Notes under the pieces: model-generated
What the model was told of the DNA's origin: nothing
The model's input: only the letters and a program-made list of their open reading frames with translations
The model's database searches: none
Assembly: GCF_014204835.1 (NCBI RefSeq)
Contig: NZ_JACHMD010000001.1
Coordinates: 1,922,001-1,986,000 of the forward strand
Direction of reading: 5' to 3'
DNA: 64,000 nucleotides
DNA from: Microbacterium marinum
GTDB lineage: Bacteria > Actinomycetota > Actinomycetes > Actinomycetales > Microbacteriaceae
Made by a program: the position numbers and the translations under genes
In this document: piece by piece, positions 40,340 through 49,317 of the stretch
Position numbering within the stretch: the stretch's first letter is position 1
Layout: every line of letters begins with the position of its first letter

Positions 40340-40626
40340 GTCCCCGCCTGCTGGACCGTGGCCCACAGCCCGTAGTCGTGCATCGCCTGAGTGTGGAGTT
40401 CCATCTGCTCGCGCCCGCCCTCGGCGACGATCGCGCGGCCGTCGTGGTGCACCGCGAGCATCAGCCGGTTGGCCTCCTCAGCGGAGTAGCCGAAGTACGT
40501 GCGGAACACGTGGACCACATACCCCATGAGGTTCACCGGATCGTTCCAGACCACGGTCTGCCACGGACCCGAGGAGGCGGCTCGGAGATCGACGTGCAGA
40601 TCCTCCATCGGCATCGCGGTCGACAT
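40336..40626 (-). CDS. clpS: ATP-dependent Clp protease adaptor ClpS
   Basis: ClpS delivers N-degron substrates to ClpA or ClpC. The 96-residue product has the conserved TVVWNDPVNLMGYVVHVFRT and LAVHHDGRAIVAEGGREQME, which form the substrate pocket and Clp-binding face. The ATG overlaps the upstream stop (TGATG), and its stop overlaps the DUF2017 start, forming a tightly coupled three-gene run with a small metallopeptidase. Confidence 0.92.
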   Translation of the reverse strand: MSTAMPMEDLHVDLRAASSGPWQTVVWNDPVNLMGYVVHVFRTYFGYSAEEANRLMLAVHHDGRAIVAEGGREQMELHTQAMHDYGLWATVQQAGT

Positions 40627-40976
40627 CACGCCCACCCGAGCTCGTGCAGGCGCGCGTCGTCGATGCCGTAGAAGTGGGCGATCTCGTGGACGAGGGTGGT
40701 GTGGATCTCGTCGCGCAGCTGGGGGAGGTCGTCGCAGGCGTCCAGATGGGGCTCGCGGTACACAATGATGCGGTCAGGCAGCTCGCCGAGGCCGTATCGG
40801 TCGCGCTCGGTGAGGGCGAGCCCGTCGTACAAGCCCAGCAGATCGAGGCTGCCGTCCTCAGGACGGTCCTCCACCACGAACACGACGTTGTCGAGTCCGG
40901 CGAGCATCTCGGCGGGGAGCGCATCGATCTCGGCGGACACGAGGCCCTCGAATGCCTCGGCATCCAACTCGACCAT
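40626..40976 (-). CDS. Zincin-like metallopeptidase family protein
   Basis: The 116-residue product ends with the zinc motif TTLVHEIAHFYGIDDARLHE, a HExxH followed by Asp/His, typical of the DUF1025-type minimal gluzincin-like family. The ATG has GGGAGG 8 nt upstream; an in-frame GTG two codons earlier is possible. It is the first gene of the clpS run and lies 26 bp downstream of tRNA-His, so processing from a tRNA-mRNA transcript is possible. No secretion signal is present. Confidence 0.87.
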   Translation of the reverse strand: MVELDAEAFEGLVSAEIDALPAEMLAGLDNVVFVVEDRPEDGSLDLLGLYDGLALTERDRYGLGELPDRIIVYREPHLDACDDLPQLRDEIHTTLVHEIAHFYGIDDARLHELGWA

Positions 40977-41002
40977 GACCACGCCCTCCCGAGGGGAGTG
41001 AA

Positions 41003-41078
41003 TGGGGTGAGTAACGGGACTTGAACCCGCGACCCCCTGGACCACAACCAGGTGCTCTACCAACTGAGCTATACCCAC
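41003..41078 (-). tRNA. tRNA-His (GTG anticodon)
   Basis: On the minus strand the sequence begins GTGGGTATAGCTCAGTTGG and folds into a full cloverleaf. The anticodon loop is TTGTGGT with anticodon GTG, the T-loop is TTCAAGT, and the acceptor stem is GTGGGTA/TACTCAC with one wobble pair. The base before position 1 is G, which would give the His-specific G-1 opposite C73. The 3' CCA is encoded. Confidence 0.95.
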
Positions 41079-41082
41079 CATG

Positions 41083-41098
41083 TGCCCGTTTCCGGGCA
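41083..41098 (-). repeat. Small hairpin between orn and tRNA-His
   Basis: TGCCCG and CGGGCA form a 6-bp stem with GAAA loop on the minus strand. It follows the orn stop and precedes tRNA-His. It could be a weak orn terminator or part of the tRNA 5' leader. Confidence 0.5.
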
Positions 41099-41106
41099 AC
41101 CCCACA

Positions 41107-41112
41107 AGTGTA
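41107..41112 (-). promoter_or_regulatory. Candidate -10 element for tRNA-His
   Basis: TACACT on the minus strand directly follows the orn TAA stop and would start transcription about 20 nt before the tRNA. Confidence 0.4.
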
Positions 41113-41730
41113 TTACACCCCGGCAGCGAACGACGACACCGCGGCCGCAGCGGCCGTTCGCGCATCGTCGCTGGACGGTCCGGGTGCCGGGACGAAGACC
41201 GTGTCGCGGTAGTACGCGAGCTCGCGCACACTCTCGCGGATGTCGGCGAGGGCGCGGTGACCGCCGTCCTTCGCGGGCGCGTTGAAGTATGCCCGCGGAT
41301 ACCAGCGCCGGGCGAGCTCCTTCACGCTGGAGACGTCGACGTTGCGGTAGTGGAGCCACCGATCGACGCGCGGCATGTAGCGAGCCAGGAACATCCGATC
41401 GGTGCCGATCGTGTTGCCCGCCAGGGGAGCCTTGCCCTCGGGCACGAACCGCTGGATGTACTCGAGCACCTGGAACTCCGCGTCGGCGAGGCTCACACCT
41501 CCCGGGATCTCGGTCAGCAGACCCGAGGACTCGTGCATCTTCGTGACGAAGTCGTTCATGTTCTCGAGAGCCGAGGCATCGGGCTTGATCACGATCTGGA
41601 ATCCCGGATCGAGCACGTTCAGCTCGAAGTCGGTGATCACGACGGCGACCTCGACGAGTTCGTCGACGCTCAGGTCGAGCCCCGTCATCTCGCAGTCGAT
41701 CCAGACGAGTCGGTCGTTCTCCGCTGCCAC
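41113..41730 (-). CDS. orn: Oligoribonuclease
   Basis: Orn degrades short RNAs (nano-RNA, pGpG) to mononucleotides. The 205-residue product has DEDDh motifs: [20 protein letters not shown], the middle [19 protein letters not shown], and [19 protein letters not shown] with the final His and Asp. The GTG start has GGGAGGAG about 7 nt upstream; the frame is open further upstream through the tRNA-Arg gene and is not coding there. The C-terminal 25 residues are an Ala-rich extension. Confidence 0.94.
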   Translation of the reverse strand: MAAENDRLVWIDCEMTGLDLSVDELVEVAVVITDFELNVLDPGFQIVIKPDASALENMNDFVTKMHESSGLLTEIPGGVSLADAEFQVLEYIQRFVPEGKAPLAGNTIGTDRMFLARYMPRVDRWLHYRNVDVSSVKELARRWYPRAYFNAPAKDGGHRALADIRESVRELAYYRDTVFVPAPGPSSDDARTAAAAAVSSFAAGV

Positions 41731-41777
41731 GGTGGGCTCCTCCCGATGCGGCCACGACCGGTGTCGGTGACCGAGAG

Positions 41778-41850
41778 TCCCTCCAGGAGGATTCGAACCC
41801 CCGACCTGGCGGGTAGAAACCGCTCGCTCTGTCCACTGAGCTATGGAGGG
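41778..41850 (-). tRNA. tRNA-Arg (TCT anticodon)
   Basis: On the minus strand CCCTCCATAGCTCAGTGGAC starts a complete cloverleaf with acceptor CCCTCCA/TGGAGGG. The anticodon loop is TTTCTAC (anticodon TCT, reading AGA), the T-stem has loop TTCGAAT, and the discriminator is A. The 3' CCA is not encoded, unlike in the neighbouring tRNA-His. Confidence 0.95.
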
Positions 41851-41863
41851 AAGGACTCCGCCC

Positions 41864-41869
41864 AGATTA
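41864..41869 (-). promoter_or_regulatory. Candidate -10 element for tRNA-Arg
   Basis: TAATCT on the minus strand ends 13 nt before the mature tRNA 5' end. Confidence 0.45.
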
Positions 41870-41891
41870 CCGCTCCTGCCGCTGCGTCGAG

Positions 41892-42500
41892 TCAGGACGC
41901 CACGAGCGTCCCCGGTGCGCGGCGCGTCTCCCAGCGCGCCGACAGGTCCATCGCGAGGTGCACCGCCGGTCCGATGAGCGCCGCGAACAGGACTGTGCCG
42001 AGCCCGACCGTCCCTCCGAGCAGCCACCCGGTCAGGAGCACGGTGCCCTCCACGATGAAGCGGCAGAGCCAGATCGGCCATCCCAGCCGCGCGTGGAGTC
42101 CCGTCATGAGACCGTCACGGGGACCGGGTCCGAACCGTGTGCCGATGTAGACGGCGGATGCCACGGCGATCGCGGCGATGCCGAGCAGGAACACGAGCAC
42201 GCCCCAGACGAAGCCCTCGACCGGCGGGATGATCTCCAATGCGCCCTGCATGACCGTGCCGACCACGAGGATGTTGGCGATCGTGCCGAACCCCGGGCGC
42301 TGGCGCAGGGGGATCCAGAGGAGGAGGACGACGGCGCCCAGGATCACCACGATCCACCCGATCCCGATTCCTGTCTGGAGGGAGAGACCTTCCGCCAGGA
42401 CGGTCCACGGATCGAGGCCGACTCCGGCCTGCACCAGGAGGGCGCAGCCCACCCCGTACACGATGAGGCCGAGGAAGAGTCGGATCAGGCGCAACAGCAT
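41892..42500 (-). CDS. YczE/YyaS/YitT-type membrane protein
   Basis: The 202-residue protein has about five or six membrane helices and the family features [20 protein letters not shown] and [16 protein letters not shown]. Genes of this type are commonly divergent from MocR regulators, as here, and are thought to be membrane transporters or efflux factors; the substrate is unknown. The ATG at 42500 begins [16 protein letters not shown]. In-frame starts upstream at 42533 would extend into the operator region. Confidence 0.82.
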   Translation of the reverse strand: MLLRLIRLFLGLIVYGVGCALLVQAGVGLDPWTVLAEGLSLQTGIGIGWIVVILGAVVLLLWIPLRQRPGFGTIANILVVGTVMQGALEIIPPVEGFVWGVLVFLLGIAAIAVASAVYIGTRFGPGPRDGLMTGLHARLGWPIWLCRFIVEGTVLLTGWLLGGTVGLGTVLFAALIGPAVHLAMDLSARWETRRAPGTLVAS

Positions 42501-42518
42501 GCATCCATTTGACCGTAC

Positions 42519-42545
42519 GATTGGACCCATCACAGCAGTCCAATC
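42519..42545. promoter_or_regulatory. Inverted-repeat operator candidate between yczE-like and mocR genes
   Basis: GATTGGAC (42519-42526) and GTCCAATC (42538-42545) form a perfect 8-bp inverted repeat with an 11-bp centre, so arm centres lie about 19 bp apart. It is located in the divergent gap where a MocR/GntR dimer would act on both genes. Confidence 0.65.
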
Positions 42546-42561
42546 TTCGATCGGTGGCCTC

Positions 42562-43977
42562 ATGGATTCGCGCATCGGTGCCCGCGCCCTCTCCGCTGCG
42601 CTGGGCGGCTGGCGGACCAGGATGCCGACCTACGAGGCCCTGGCCGACGGAATCCGCCTGCTGTGCCTGGACAACCGACTCGCCGCCTACACCGCGCTCC
42701 CCGCCGAGCGCGAGCTCGCGCAGATCCTGGAGGTCAGCCGCACGACGGTCGCCGCCGCATACCGGAGCCTCCGACGCAGCGGTCACATCGAGAGCGCGCG
42801 CGGCTCGGGCAGCGTGACCCTGCCCCAGGCGCGACGCGCCTCGGGGCGGGTGCTCTCGGGTGCCGACGGCATCGACCTCCAGCAGGCCAGCCCCGCAGCG
42901 TGGCCCGGGCTCGCGGGGGTGATCGCCGACGCCGCCGCCGATGCCGCCTCCCTGGTGGGACGGCCCGGCTACGACATCGTCGGGAGCACCGCGCTGCGTG
43001 CGGCGATCGCCGATCGCTATACGGCCCGCGGCATCCCCACCACCGTCGAGCAGATCCTCGTCACCAACGGCGGTCAGCATGCGATCCACCTCGTCACCGC
43101 GGGACTGCTCAGCCGCGGCGACATCGCCCTCATGGAGACGCCGACCTATCCCCACGCAGCGGAGGCCGTGCGTGCCACCGGCGCGCGGCTCACGGGCCTG
43201 CCCGTCAGCACCGACAGCGGTTGGGACCTCGATCGCGCCGAGCAGGCATTCCGCCGCGCGCGCCCGACCATCGGCTACCTGATGCCGTGGTTCCAGAATC
43301 CGACCGGTCGGTCGATGGACGCGCGGGACATCGCGACGATCCGCGCGGCCGCCGCGCGAGCGGGGACGACGCTCGTGCTGGACGAGACGACCGCGGAGCT
43401 CGCCATCGACCCCTCGGGCGTCCCGGAGGGAGACTTCGGCATCGGAGCCGTCCGGATCGGGTCGCTCGGGAAGTCCGTGTGGGGCGGACTCCGCATCGGA
43501 TGGGTCCGCGCGGATGCGGCGCTCGTGCGCCGGCTGGTCGGGCTCCGCCCGCACCGCGATCTCGGCACGCCCGAGCTCGAGCAGGCCATCGCTGCGCGTC
43601 TGCTGCGGATGATGCCCGAGATCCTGCCCCAGCGTGCCGCGCTGCTGCGGACCGGACGTGACACCGTCGTCGCGGAGCTGCGCACGCGCCTTCCCGAGTG
43701 GCACGTGCCCGACGTCGCGGGGGGAGTCTCGCTCTGGGTCGGGCTCGACGCACCGCTCAGCGGCGCACTCGTGATGGCGGCGCGTGATCGGGGCGTGCAC
43801 CTCTCCGCGGGCCCGCGCTTCGCCCTCGACGGCGGCCACGACGGTCATCTCCGCATTCCCTTCACGGCGCCTCCGCGGCAGCTCCGCGACGCGGTCGACG
43901 TCCTCGCCCAGGTGTGGCCTTCGGTGCGCGCAGGCGCCCCCGCTGAGGCGACCGACGTGATGGCCGCGATCGTCTGA
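42562..43977 (+). CDS. MocR-family transcriptional regulator (GntR HTH plus aminotransferase domain)
   Basis: The 471-residue product has an N-terminal GntR winged helix (LPAERELAQILEVSRTTVAA, residues about 50-70). A class I/II aminotransferase-like domain follows, with the PLP-binding Lys in VRIGSLGKSVWGGLRIGWVR and the substrate-site LVTNGGQHAIHLVTAGLLSR. MocR regulators sense PLP or amino-compounds. It is divergent from the YczE-like gene across a 61-bp gap holding a perfect inverted repeat, the likely binding site. The regulon beyond the neighbour is unknown. Confidence 0.9.
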   Translation: MDSRIGARALSAALGGWRTRMPTYEALADGIRLLCLDNRLAAYTALPAERELAQILEVSRTTVAAAYRSLRRSGHIESARGSGSVTLPQARRASGRVLSGADGIDLQQASPAAWPGLAGVIADAAADAASLVGRPGYDIVGSTALRAAIADRYTARGIPTTVEQILVTNGGQHAIHLVTAGLLSRGDIALMETPTYPHAAEAVRATGARLTGLPVSTDSGWDLDRAEQAFRRARPTIGYLMPWFQNPTGRSMDARDIATIRAAAARAGTTLVLDETTAELAIDPSGVPEGDFGIGAVRIGSLGKSVWGGLRIGWVRADAALVRRLVGLRPHRDLGTPELEQAIAARLLRMMPEILPQRAALLRTGRDTVVAELRTRLPEWHVPDVAGGVSLWVGLDAPLSGALVMAARDRGVHLSAGPRFALDGGHDGHLRIPFTAPPRQLRDAVDVLAQVWPSVRAGAPAEATDVMAAIV

Positions 43978-43995
43978 GCGCCCGCGACGGTCGCA

Positions 43996-44232
43996 TCACC
44001 GCGAGTGATGGAGCGCGGCCACGGCGTCTTCGAGCCGACAGAAGTCCCCGAGGGGCAGGAACGCGCCCCGGGTGGGGTGGAAACGCCGCGCCTCGACCCG
44101 ATCGCCTCGCATCGCCACATGGCCGATCACGCGACCCTGGGCGTCGACGACGCGCCAGAGGTCGAGTCCGACGGCGCGCAGCTCGTATCCTCGGAAGCGG
44201 ACCGGCAGGGCCGGAGCCGGCGATCGGATCAT
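43996..44232 (-). CDS. Small conserved hypothetical protein
   Basis: The 78-residue product (MIRSPAPALPVRFRGYELRA at the start) has a compact beta-rich pattern with LWRVVDAQGRVIGHVAMRGD and ends DFCRLEDAVAALHHSR. I do not recognise a family. The ATG at 44232 has GGAGG 8 nt upstream. An in-frame ATG at 44247 has TAGCGT 7 nt upstream and could start a leaderless version with five more residues. It is convergent with mocR (18-bp gap). Confidence 0.6.
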   Translation of the reverse strand: MIRSPAPALPVRFRGYELRAVGLDLWRVVDAQGRVIGHVAMRGDRVEARRFHPTRGAFLPLGDFCRLEDAVAALHHSR

Positions 44233-44352
44233 TCGTTTCACCTCCATGCTCCGAACGCTAGGCGGACCCTCCGACATCGCCCGCGAGGGAACACCCGCCG
44301 ACCGCCGGGCGTTGTGCTGAACGACGAAACGACACACAAGGAGAACCTCGAA

Positions 44353-44877
44353 ATGACGACGTACGTTCTTGCCGGCGGATGCTTCTGGTGCCTGGATGCC
44401 GCCTATCGCGCTCTGGAAGGAGTCAGCGAGGTGGAGTCGGGCTACGTGGGAGGCACGGCCGTCGCCCCGACCTACGAGCAGGTATGCACCGGGACGACCG
44501 GACACGCCGAGGCCGTGAGAGTCACCTTCGATCCCGACGTGATCCCCGCCGACGTCATCCTCGACGCGTTCTTCACGATGCACGATCCGCGCCAGCTGAA
44601 CCGCCAGGGCAACGACGTGGGAACCCAGTACCGCTCCGCGATGTTCCCGGCCGACGACGAGCAGCGCGCGGAGTTCGCGCGGGCCCTCGAACGCGCGTCC
44701 GAGTTCTGGGACGGCGGGATCGTCACGACGACCGAGCCCCTGACCACCTTCTATCCGGCCGAGGAGTATCACCAGGACTTCTTCGCGAAGAACCCCGGAC
44801 AGGGCTACTGCCTGGCCGTGGCCGTGCCGAAGGTCAACAAGGTGCGCGCCCGCTTCGCGGAGTACGTCAAGGCCTGA
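44353..44877 (+). CDS. msrA: Peptide-methionine (S)-S-oxide reductase
   Basis: MsrA repairs oxidised methionine using thioredoxin. The 174-residue product has the catalytic Cys in YVLAGGCFWCLDAAYRALEG, then YVGGTAVAPTYEQVCTGTTG and YHQDFFAKNPGQGYCLAVAV. The family's usual Phe-Trp pair is present; the resolving Cys is likely the one in GYCLAV. AAGGAGA lies 10 nt before the ATG. Two hairpins separate it from ssb. Confidence 0.95.
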   Translation: MTTYVLAGGCFWCLDAAYRALEGVSEVESGYVGGTAVAPTYEQVCTGTTGHAEAVRVTFDPDVIPADVILDAFFTMHDPRQLNRQGNDVGTQYRSAMFPADDEQRAEFARALERASEFWDGGIVTTTEPLTTFYPAEEYHQDFFAKNPGQGYCLAVAVPKVNKVRARFAEYVKA

Positions 44878-44895
44878 CGCCTCCTCCACACCCCT

Positions 44896-44931
44896 GATGT
44901 CCTCGTCCCGGTTCCCCGGGGCGAGGACATC
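44896..44931 (+). terminator. Stem-loop terminator after msrA
   Basis: GATGTCCTCG pairs with CGAGGACATC, and inside it CCCGG pairs with CCGGG around TTCC, giving about 15 bp with one wobble. It starts 18 bp after the msrA stop and has no T-tract. Confidence 0.75.
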
Positions 44932-44968
44932 GTCGTCTCCGCCAGCCGCACCTGTCCCAGCATGAGTG

Positions 44969-45005
44969 TGCTCCGGCGTCCGCCGGGCACGCGGACGCCG
45001 GAGCA
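44969..45005 (+). repeat. Second perfect hairpin in the msrA-ssb gap
   Basis: TGCTCCGGCGTCCGC pairs perfectly with GCGGACGCCGGAGCA (15 bp) around CGGGCAC. It lies 24 nt before the ssb ATG, so it may be a tandem terminator or a 5' stem-loop of the ssb mRNA. Confidence 0.75.
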
Positions 45006-45028
45006 TCCGGTTTCGAGAGAGGAACACC

Positions 45029-45493
45029 ATGAAGGACCACATCACGATCGTCGGCAACGTCGGCGCGGAACCTGAGCTGCGGCGCCTGGCCGACGGCACG
45101 ACGATCGCGGCACTGCGGGTCGCGACCCAGGACCGGCACCTCGACACGAAGTCCGGAGAGTGGGTCGACGGAGCGACGAGCTGGTACGACGTCTCCGCGT
45201 TCCGCGGCCTCGGCGAGAACGTGCTCGCGTCGATCCGTCGAGGCCAGCGCGTGATCGTCTCGGGCGCGCTCACCATCCGACGGTGGGAGAACGGCGATCG
45301 CAGCGGAACCTCGGCCGAGATCGTCGCCGCCGCCATCGGGCCCGAGCTCAAGTTCGGCACCACGGTCTTCACCGGCCGGCCGACCGTCAAAACGCCGGCA
45401 CCGACCTCACCGGAGACCCCGGCCGAGCCTGTGGACGCCACCGTCGCCTCATCGTCCGGCTGGGCGCCGGCGCCGGGGGAGGGGCCGTTCTGA
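45029..45493 (+). CDS. ssb: Single-stranded DNA-binding protein
   Basis: The 154-residue OB-fold protein starts MKDHITIVGNVGAEPELRRL and has TSWYDVSAFRGLGENVLASI and QRVIVSGALTIRRWENGDRS. The tail is short, ending GEGPF, a weak match to the DDIPF-type acidic tip that recruits partners in the main replicative SSB. This suggests an auxiliary SSB; the main copy is usually beside rpsF/rpsR, not here. GAGAGGA precedes the ATG. Confidence 0.88.
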   Translation: MKDHITIVGNVGAEPELRRLADGTTIAALRVATQDRHLDTKSGEWVDGATSWYDVSAFRGLGENVLASIRRGQRVIVSGALTIRRWENGDRSGTSAEIVAAAIGPELKFGTTVFTGRPTVKTPAPTSPETPAEPVDATVASSSGWAPAPGEGPF

Positions 45494-45521
45494 TCTCAGC
45501 GGACTCGCTGCCCGCACCCCC

Positions 45522-45527
45522 TAGACT
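45522..45527 (+). promoter_or_regulatory. -10 element of a leaderless promoter (lipoprotein gene)
   Basis: TAGACT ends 6 nt before the GTG at 45534 and selects it over the GTG at 45528. Confidence 0.55.
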
Positions 45528-45533
45528 GTGCCC

Positions 45534-46046
45534 GTGCGCCGACACCAACACGAGACCCCGTCCCGTCTGCTCGTCGTCGCTTCGGCTGTCCTCCTCGCGG
45601 CATCCGTGACCGCCTGCACACCGGGGGGTGCGGGCCCGTCGGCGAGCTCATCGCCGACGGCGACCGTCACGGCCGCACCCACGGCGCCGTCCCCGACCGC
45701 AACGCCCACTCCGGCGCCCGAGATCCCCGGAGGGGACGCGTCGGCCAACCTCGAGCGCTTCACCGACGTCGTCGAGGGTGTGTGGGATGCAGGCCGATCG
45801 GTCGCCGGTCGTGACTACATCGATGCGCTGGTCGATGCGGGTTTCGCAAAGGACGCCATGGAGGTCACGTTCGACCGAACTTCGGTGGACGATCCTGCAG
45901 ACAGCATCCAGTTCTCCGTGCACATCGGGACGGAATGTCTCGTCGGTCAGGTCGGCCCGTCGGTGAGGGGTCCGATCACCCGTGTGCTCCCGGAGCTTCC
46001 GGCGGAGAACTGCCTGGTCGGAGAGACGCGCACCATCGACTGGTGA
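45534..46046 (+). CDS. Lipoprotein of unknown function (DUF6993-like)
   Basis: The 170-residue product has a lipoprotein signal with RLLVVASAVLLAASVTAC (lipobox VTAC, Cys near residue 28), then a Ser/Pro/Thr/Ala-rich linker of about 35 residues and a domain of about 100 residues. The domain has two Cys (HIGTECLVGQV and LPAENCLVGETR) that could form a disulfide. It resembles small actinobacterial lipoproteins annotated DUF6993, but I am not certain. It is anchored on the outer membrane face. Confidence 0.75.
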   Translation: MRRHQHETPSRLLVVASAVLLAASVTACTPGGAGPSASSSPTATVTAAPTAPSPTATPTPAPEIPGGDASANLERFTDVVEGVWDAGRSVAGRDYIDALVDAGFAKDAMEVTFDRTSVDDPADSIQFSVHIGTECLVGQVGPSVRGPITRVLPELPAENCLVGETRTIDW

Positions 46047-46114
46047 TGGCTCCGCCGGGGCGGCGTCCCGCGGTCCCGCGCACCCGCCGACTGCGCCGGC
46101 ACCTCGTGGATTGC

Positions 46115-46120
46115 TAGGCT
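46115..46120 (+). promoter_or_regulatory. Possible -10 element of ettA
   Basis: TAGGCT lies about 100 nt before the ettA GTG in the 174-bp gap after the lipoprotein gene. Nothing else was recognised in that gap. Confidence 0.35.
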
Positions 46121-46220
46121 GGGATCAGACTTCCCGCTCGTTCCGAGGTTCCTCCCGCAGGCTTCCTGACGACGAGCCGCCGCCTCAGTGCGGTCCCTCT
46201 GACTCGAAGGTGGTGCCCTC

Positions 46221-47892
<1,672 letters not shown>

Positions 47893-47900
<8 letters not shown>

Positions 47901-48372
47901 CGCCCGCATCCGCGTCCCCATCCATCTGCGGTGGGGCGATCTCGACGCGTACAACCATGTCAACAACGCGTCCATGCTGAAGCTCCTCGAAGAGGCGCGG
48001 GTGCGAGCCTTCTGGCTCCCGGGCGCAACGGAGCGTGCCGTCCCGACGGCCGTCATCGACGCCAGTCATGGCGCGGCGCAGCTGACGCTGATCGCTCGGC
48101 AGGAGATCGAATACCTCGCGCCGGTGCCGTACCAGCGCGATCCGATCGACATCCAGATGTGGTTCGGCAAGATCGGCGGATCGAGTGCCGAGGTGAACTA
48201 CGAGGTGTTCTCGCCGGTGGGCACCGACCCCGTCGTGCTGTACGCGCGGGCCTCCACCGTGATCGTCCAGGTGGATGCCGCGACGGGAAGACCCGTCCGG
48301 CTGTCGCCGGAGACGCGGGCTGCGTGGGAGCCGTATCTCGGTGACCCGCTCCCGGCGCTCGGGCGCCGCTGA
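47893..48372 (+). CDS. Hot-dog fold acyl-CoA thioesterase (4HBT family)
   Basis: The 159-residue single hot-dog domain begins RVPIHLRWGDLDAYNHVNNA, where the Asp and the YNHVNN helix define the 4HBT/YbgC-FcbC type. It overlaps ettA by 8 bp and is likely coexpressed. It hydrolyses an acyl-CoA of unknown chain length. A second, unrelated thioesterase gene of the TesB type lies just downstream on the other strand. Confidence 0.88.
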
Positions 48373-48395
48373 CGCGCGTCCGGCGCGACGAGGAG

Positions 48396-49262
48396 TCAGC
48401 TCGCGGGGACCCGGACCATGATCTCCTGGGCCACGCTCGCGACCAGCGAGCCGTCCTGCGCGAAGATCCGTCCCGTCGCGAGCCCTCGGCCGCCTCGGGC
48501 GCTCGGCGATTCCTGGACGTAGAGCAGCCACTCGTCGACCCGGGCCGGGCGATGCCACCACATCGCGTGATCGAGGCTCGCCACTTTCAGCCCCGGCGTT
48601 CCCCAGGCGACGCCATGCGCCCGCAGGACCGACTCCTGGATGGTCAGGTCGCTCATGTAGGCGAGCGCCGCGCGGTGCAGGCGCGGGTCGTCGGGGACGG
48701 CGCCGCGCGTGCGCATCCAGACCGCCTGGTGCGCCGTATGCGCGCCCACGACCGACTCGTAGATGGGGGAATCGACGTGTCTGATCTCGACGGGGCTGCG
48801 GTCGAAATGGCGTTTGGACATCGGGTGGAGCCCTTCGATGTCCATCTCGCTCGGGATCTCGTCGGGACCGGGGACCGCCGGCATGGTGTGGGCGTGCTCG
48901 AGTCCATCGGCGTGCGTCTCGAACGAGGCGATCATTGAAAAGATCGGGACGCCGTCCTGGAAGGCCTGCGTGCGCCGGGTGGAGAAGGAGCGCCCGTCGT
49001 GGATCCGGTCGACGGAGAAGGTCATCCCGCGAGCGGAGTCGCCGGGCCGGAGGAAGTAGCCGTGCATCGAGTGCGCCGCGCGTCCCTCCTCGACGGTGCG
49101 CTCGGCGGCGACGACGGCCTGCGCGAGAACCTGGCCGCCGAAGACCCGCCCGAGGGGCATCACCTGCGAGACGCCGGTGAAGATGTCCTCCGTCGTGCGA
49201 GCGTCGCTCGAGGACAGGTCGAGGACGGCGAGAAGCCCGTCGACGAGGCTCGGTCCACTCAC
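48396..49262 (-). CDS. tesB: Acyl-CoA thioesterase II (TesB)
   Basis: The 288-residue double hot-dog enzyme has GRVFGGQVLAQAVVAAERTV, HSMHGYFLRPGDSARGMTFS and, in the second half, SLDHAMWWHRPARVDEWLLY with the Asp-Thr/Ser-Gln-type catalytic Asp. E. coli TesB has 286 residues. GTG at 49262 is chosen because GGAG sits 7 nt upstream; the GTG two codons earlier has no proper site. It is divergent from the next gene with a 55-bp gap. Confidence 0.9.
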   Translation of the reverse strand: MSGPSLVDGLLAVLDLSSSDARTTEDIFTGVSQVMPLGRVFGGQVLAQAVVAAERTVEEGRAAHSMHGYFLRPGDSARGMTFSVDRIHDGRSFSTRRTQAFQDGVPIFSMIASFETHADGLEHAHTMPAVPGPDEIPSEMDIEGLHPMSKRHFDRSPVEIRHVDSPIYESVVGAHTAHQAVWMRTRGAVPDDPRLHRAALAYMSDLTIQESVLRAHGVAWGTPGLKVASLDHAMWWHRPARVDEWLLYVQESPSARGGRGLATGRIFAQDGSLVASVAQEIMVRVPAS

Positions 49263-49304
49263 CGTCACGCTCCGCTCCGAGCGGCCACGCACACGCTCGC
49301 TTGG

Positions 49305-49310
49305 TAGTTT
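49305..49310 (+). promoter_or_regulatory. -10 element of a leaderless promoter
   Basis: TAGTTT ends 7 nt before the ATG at 49318. Confidence 0.55.
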
Positions 49311-49317
49311 AGGTCGG

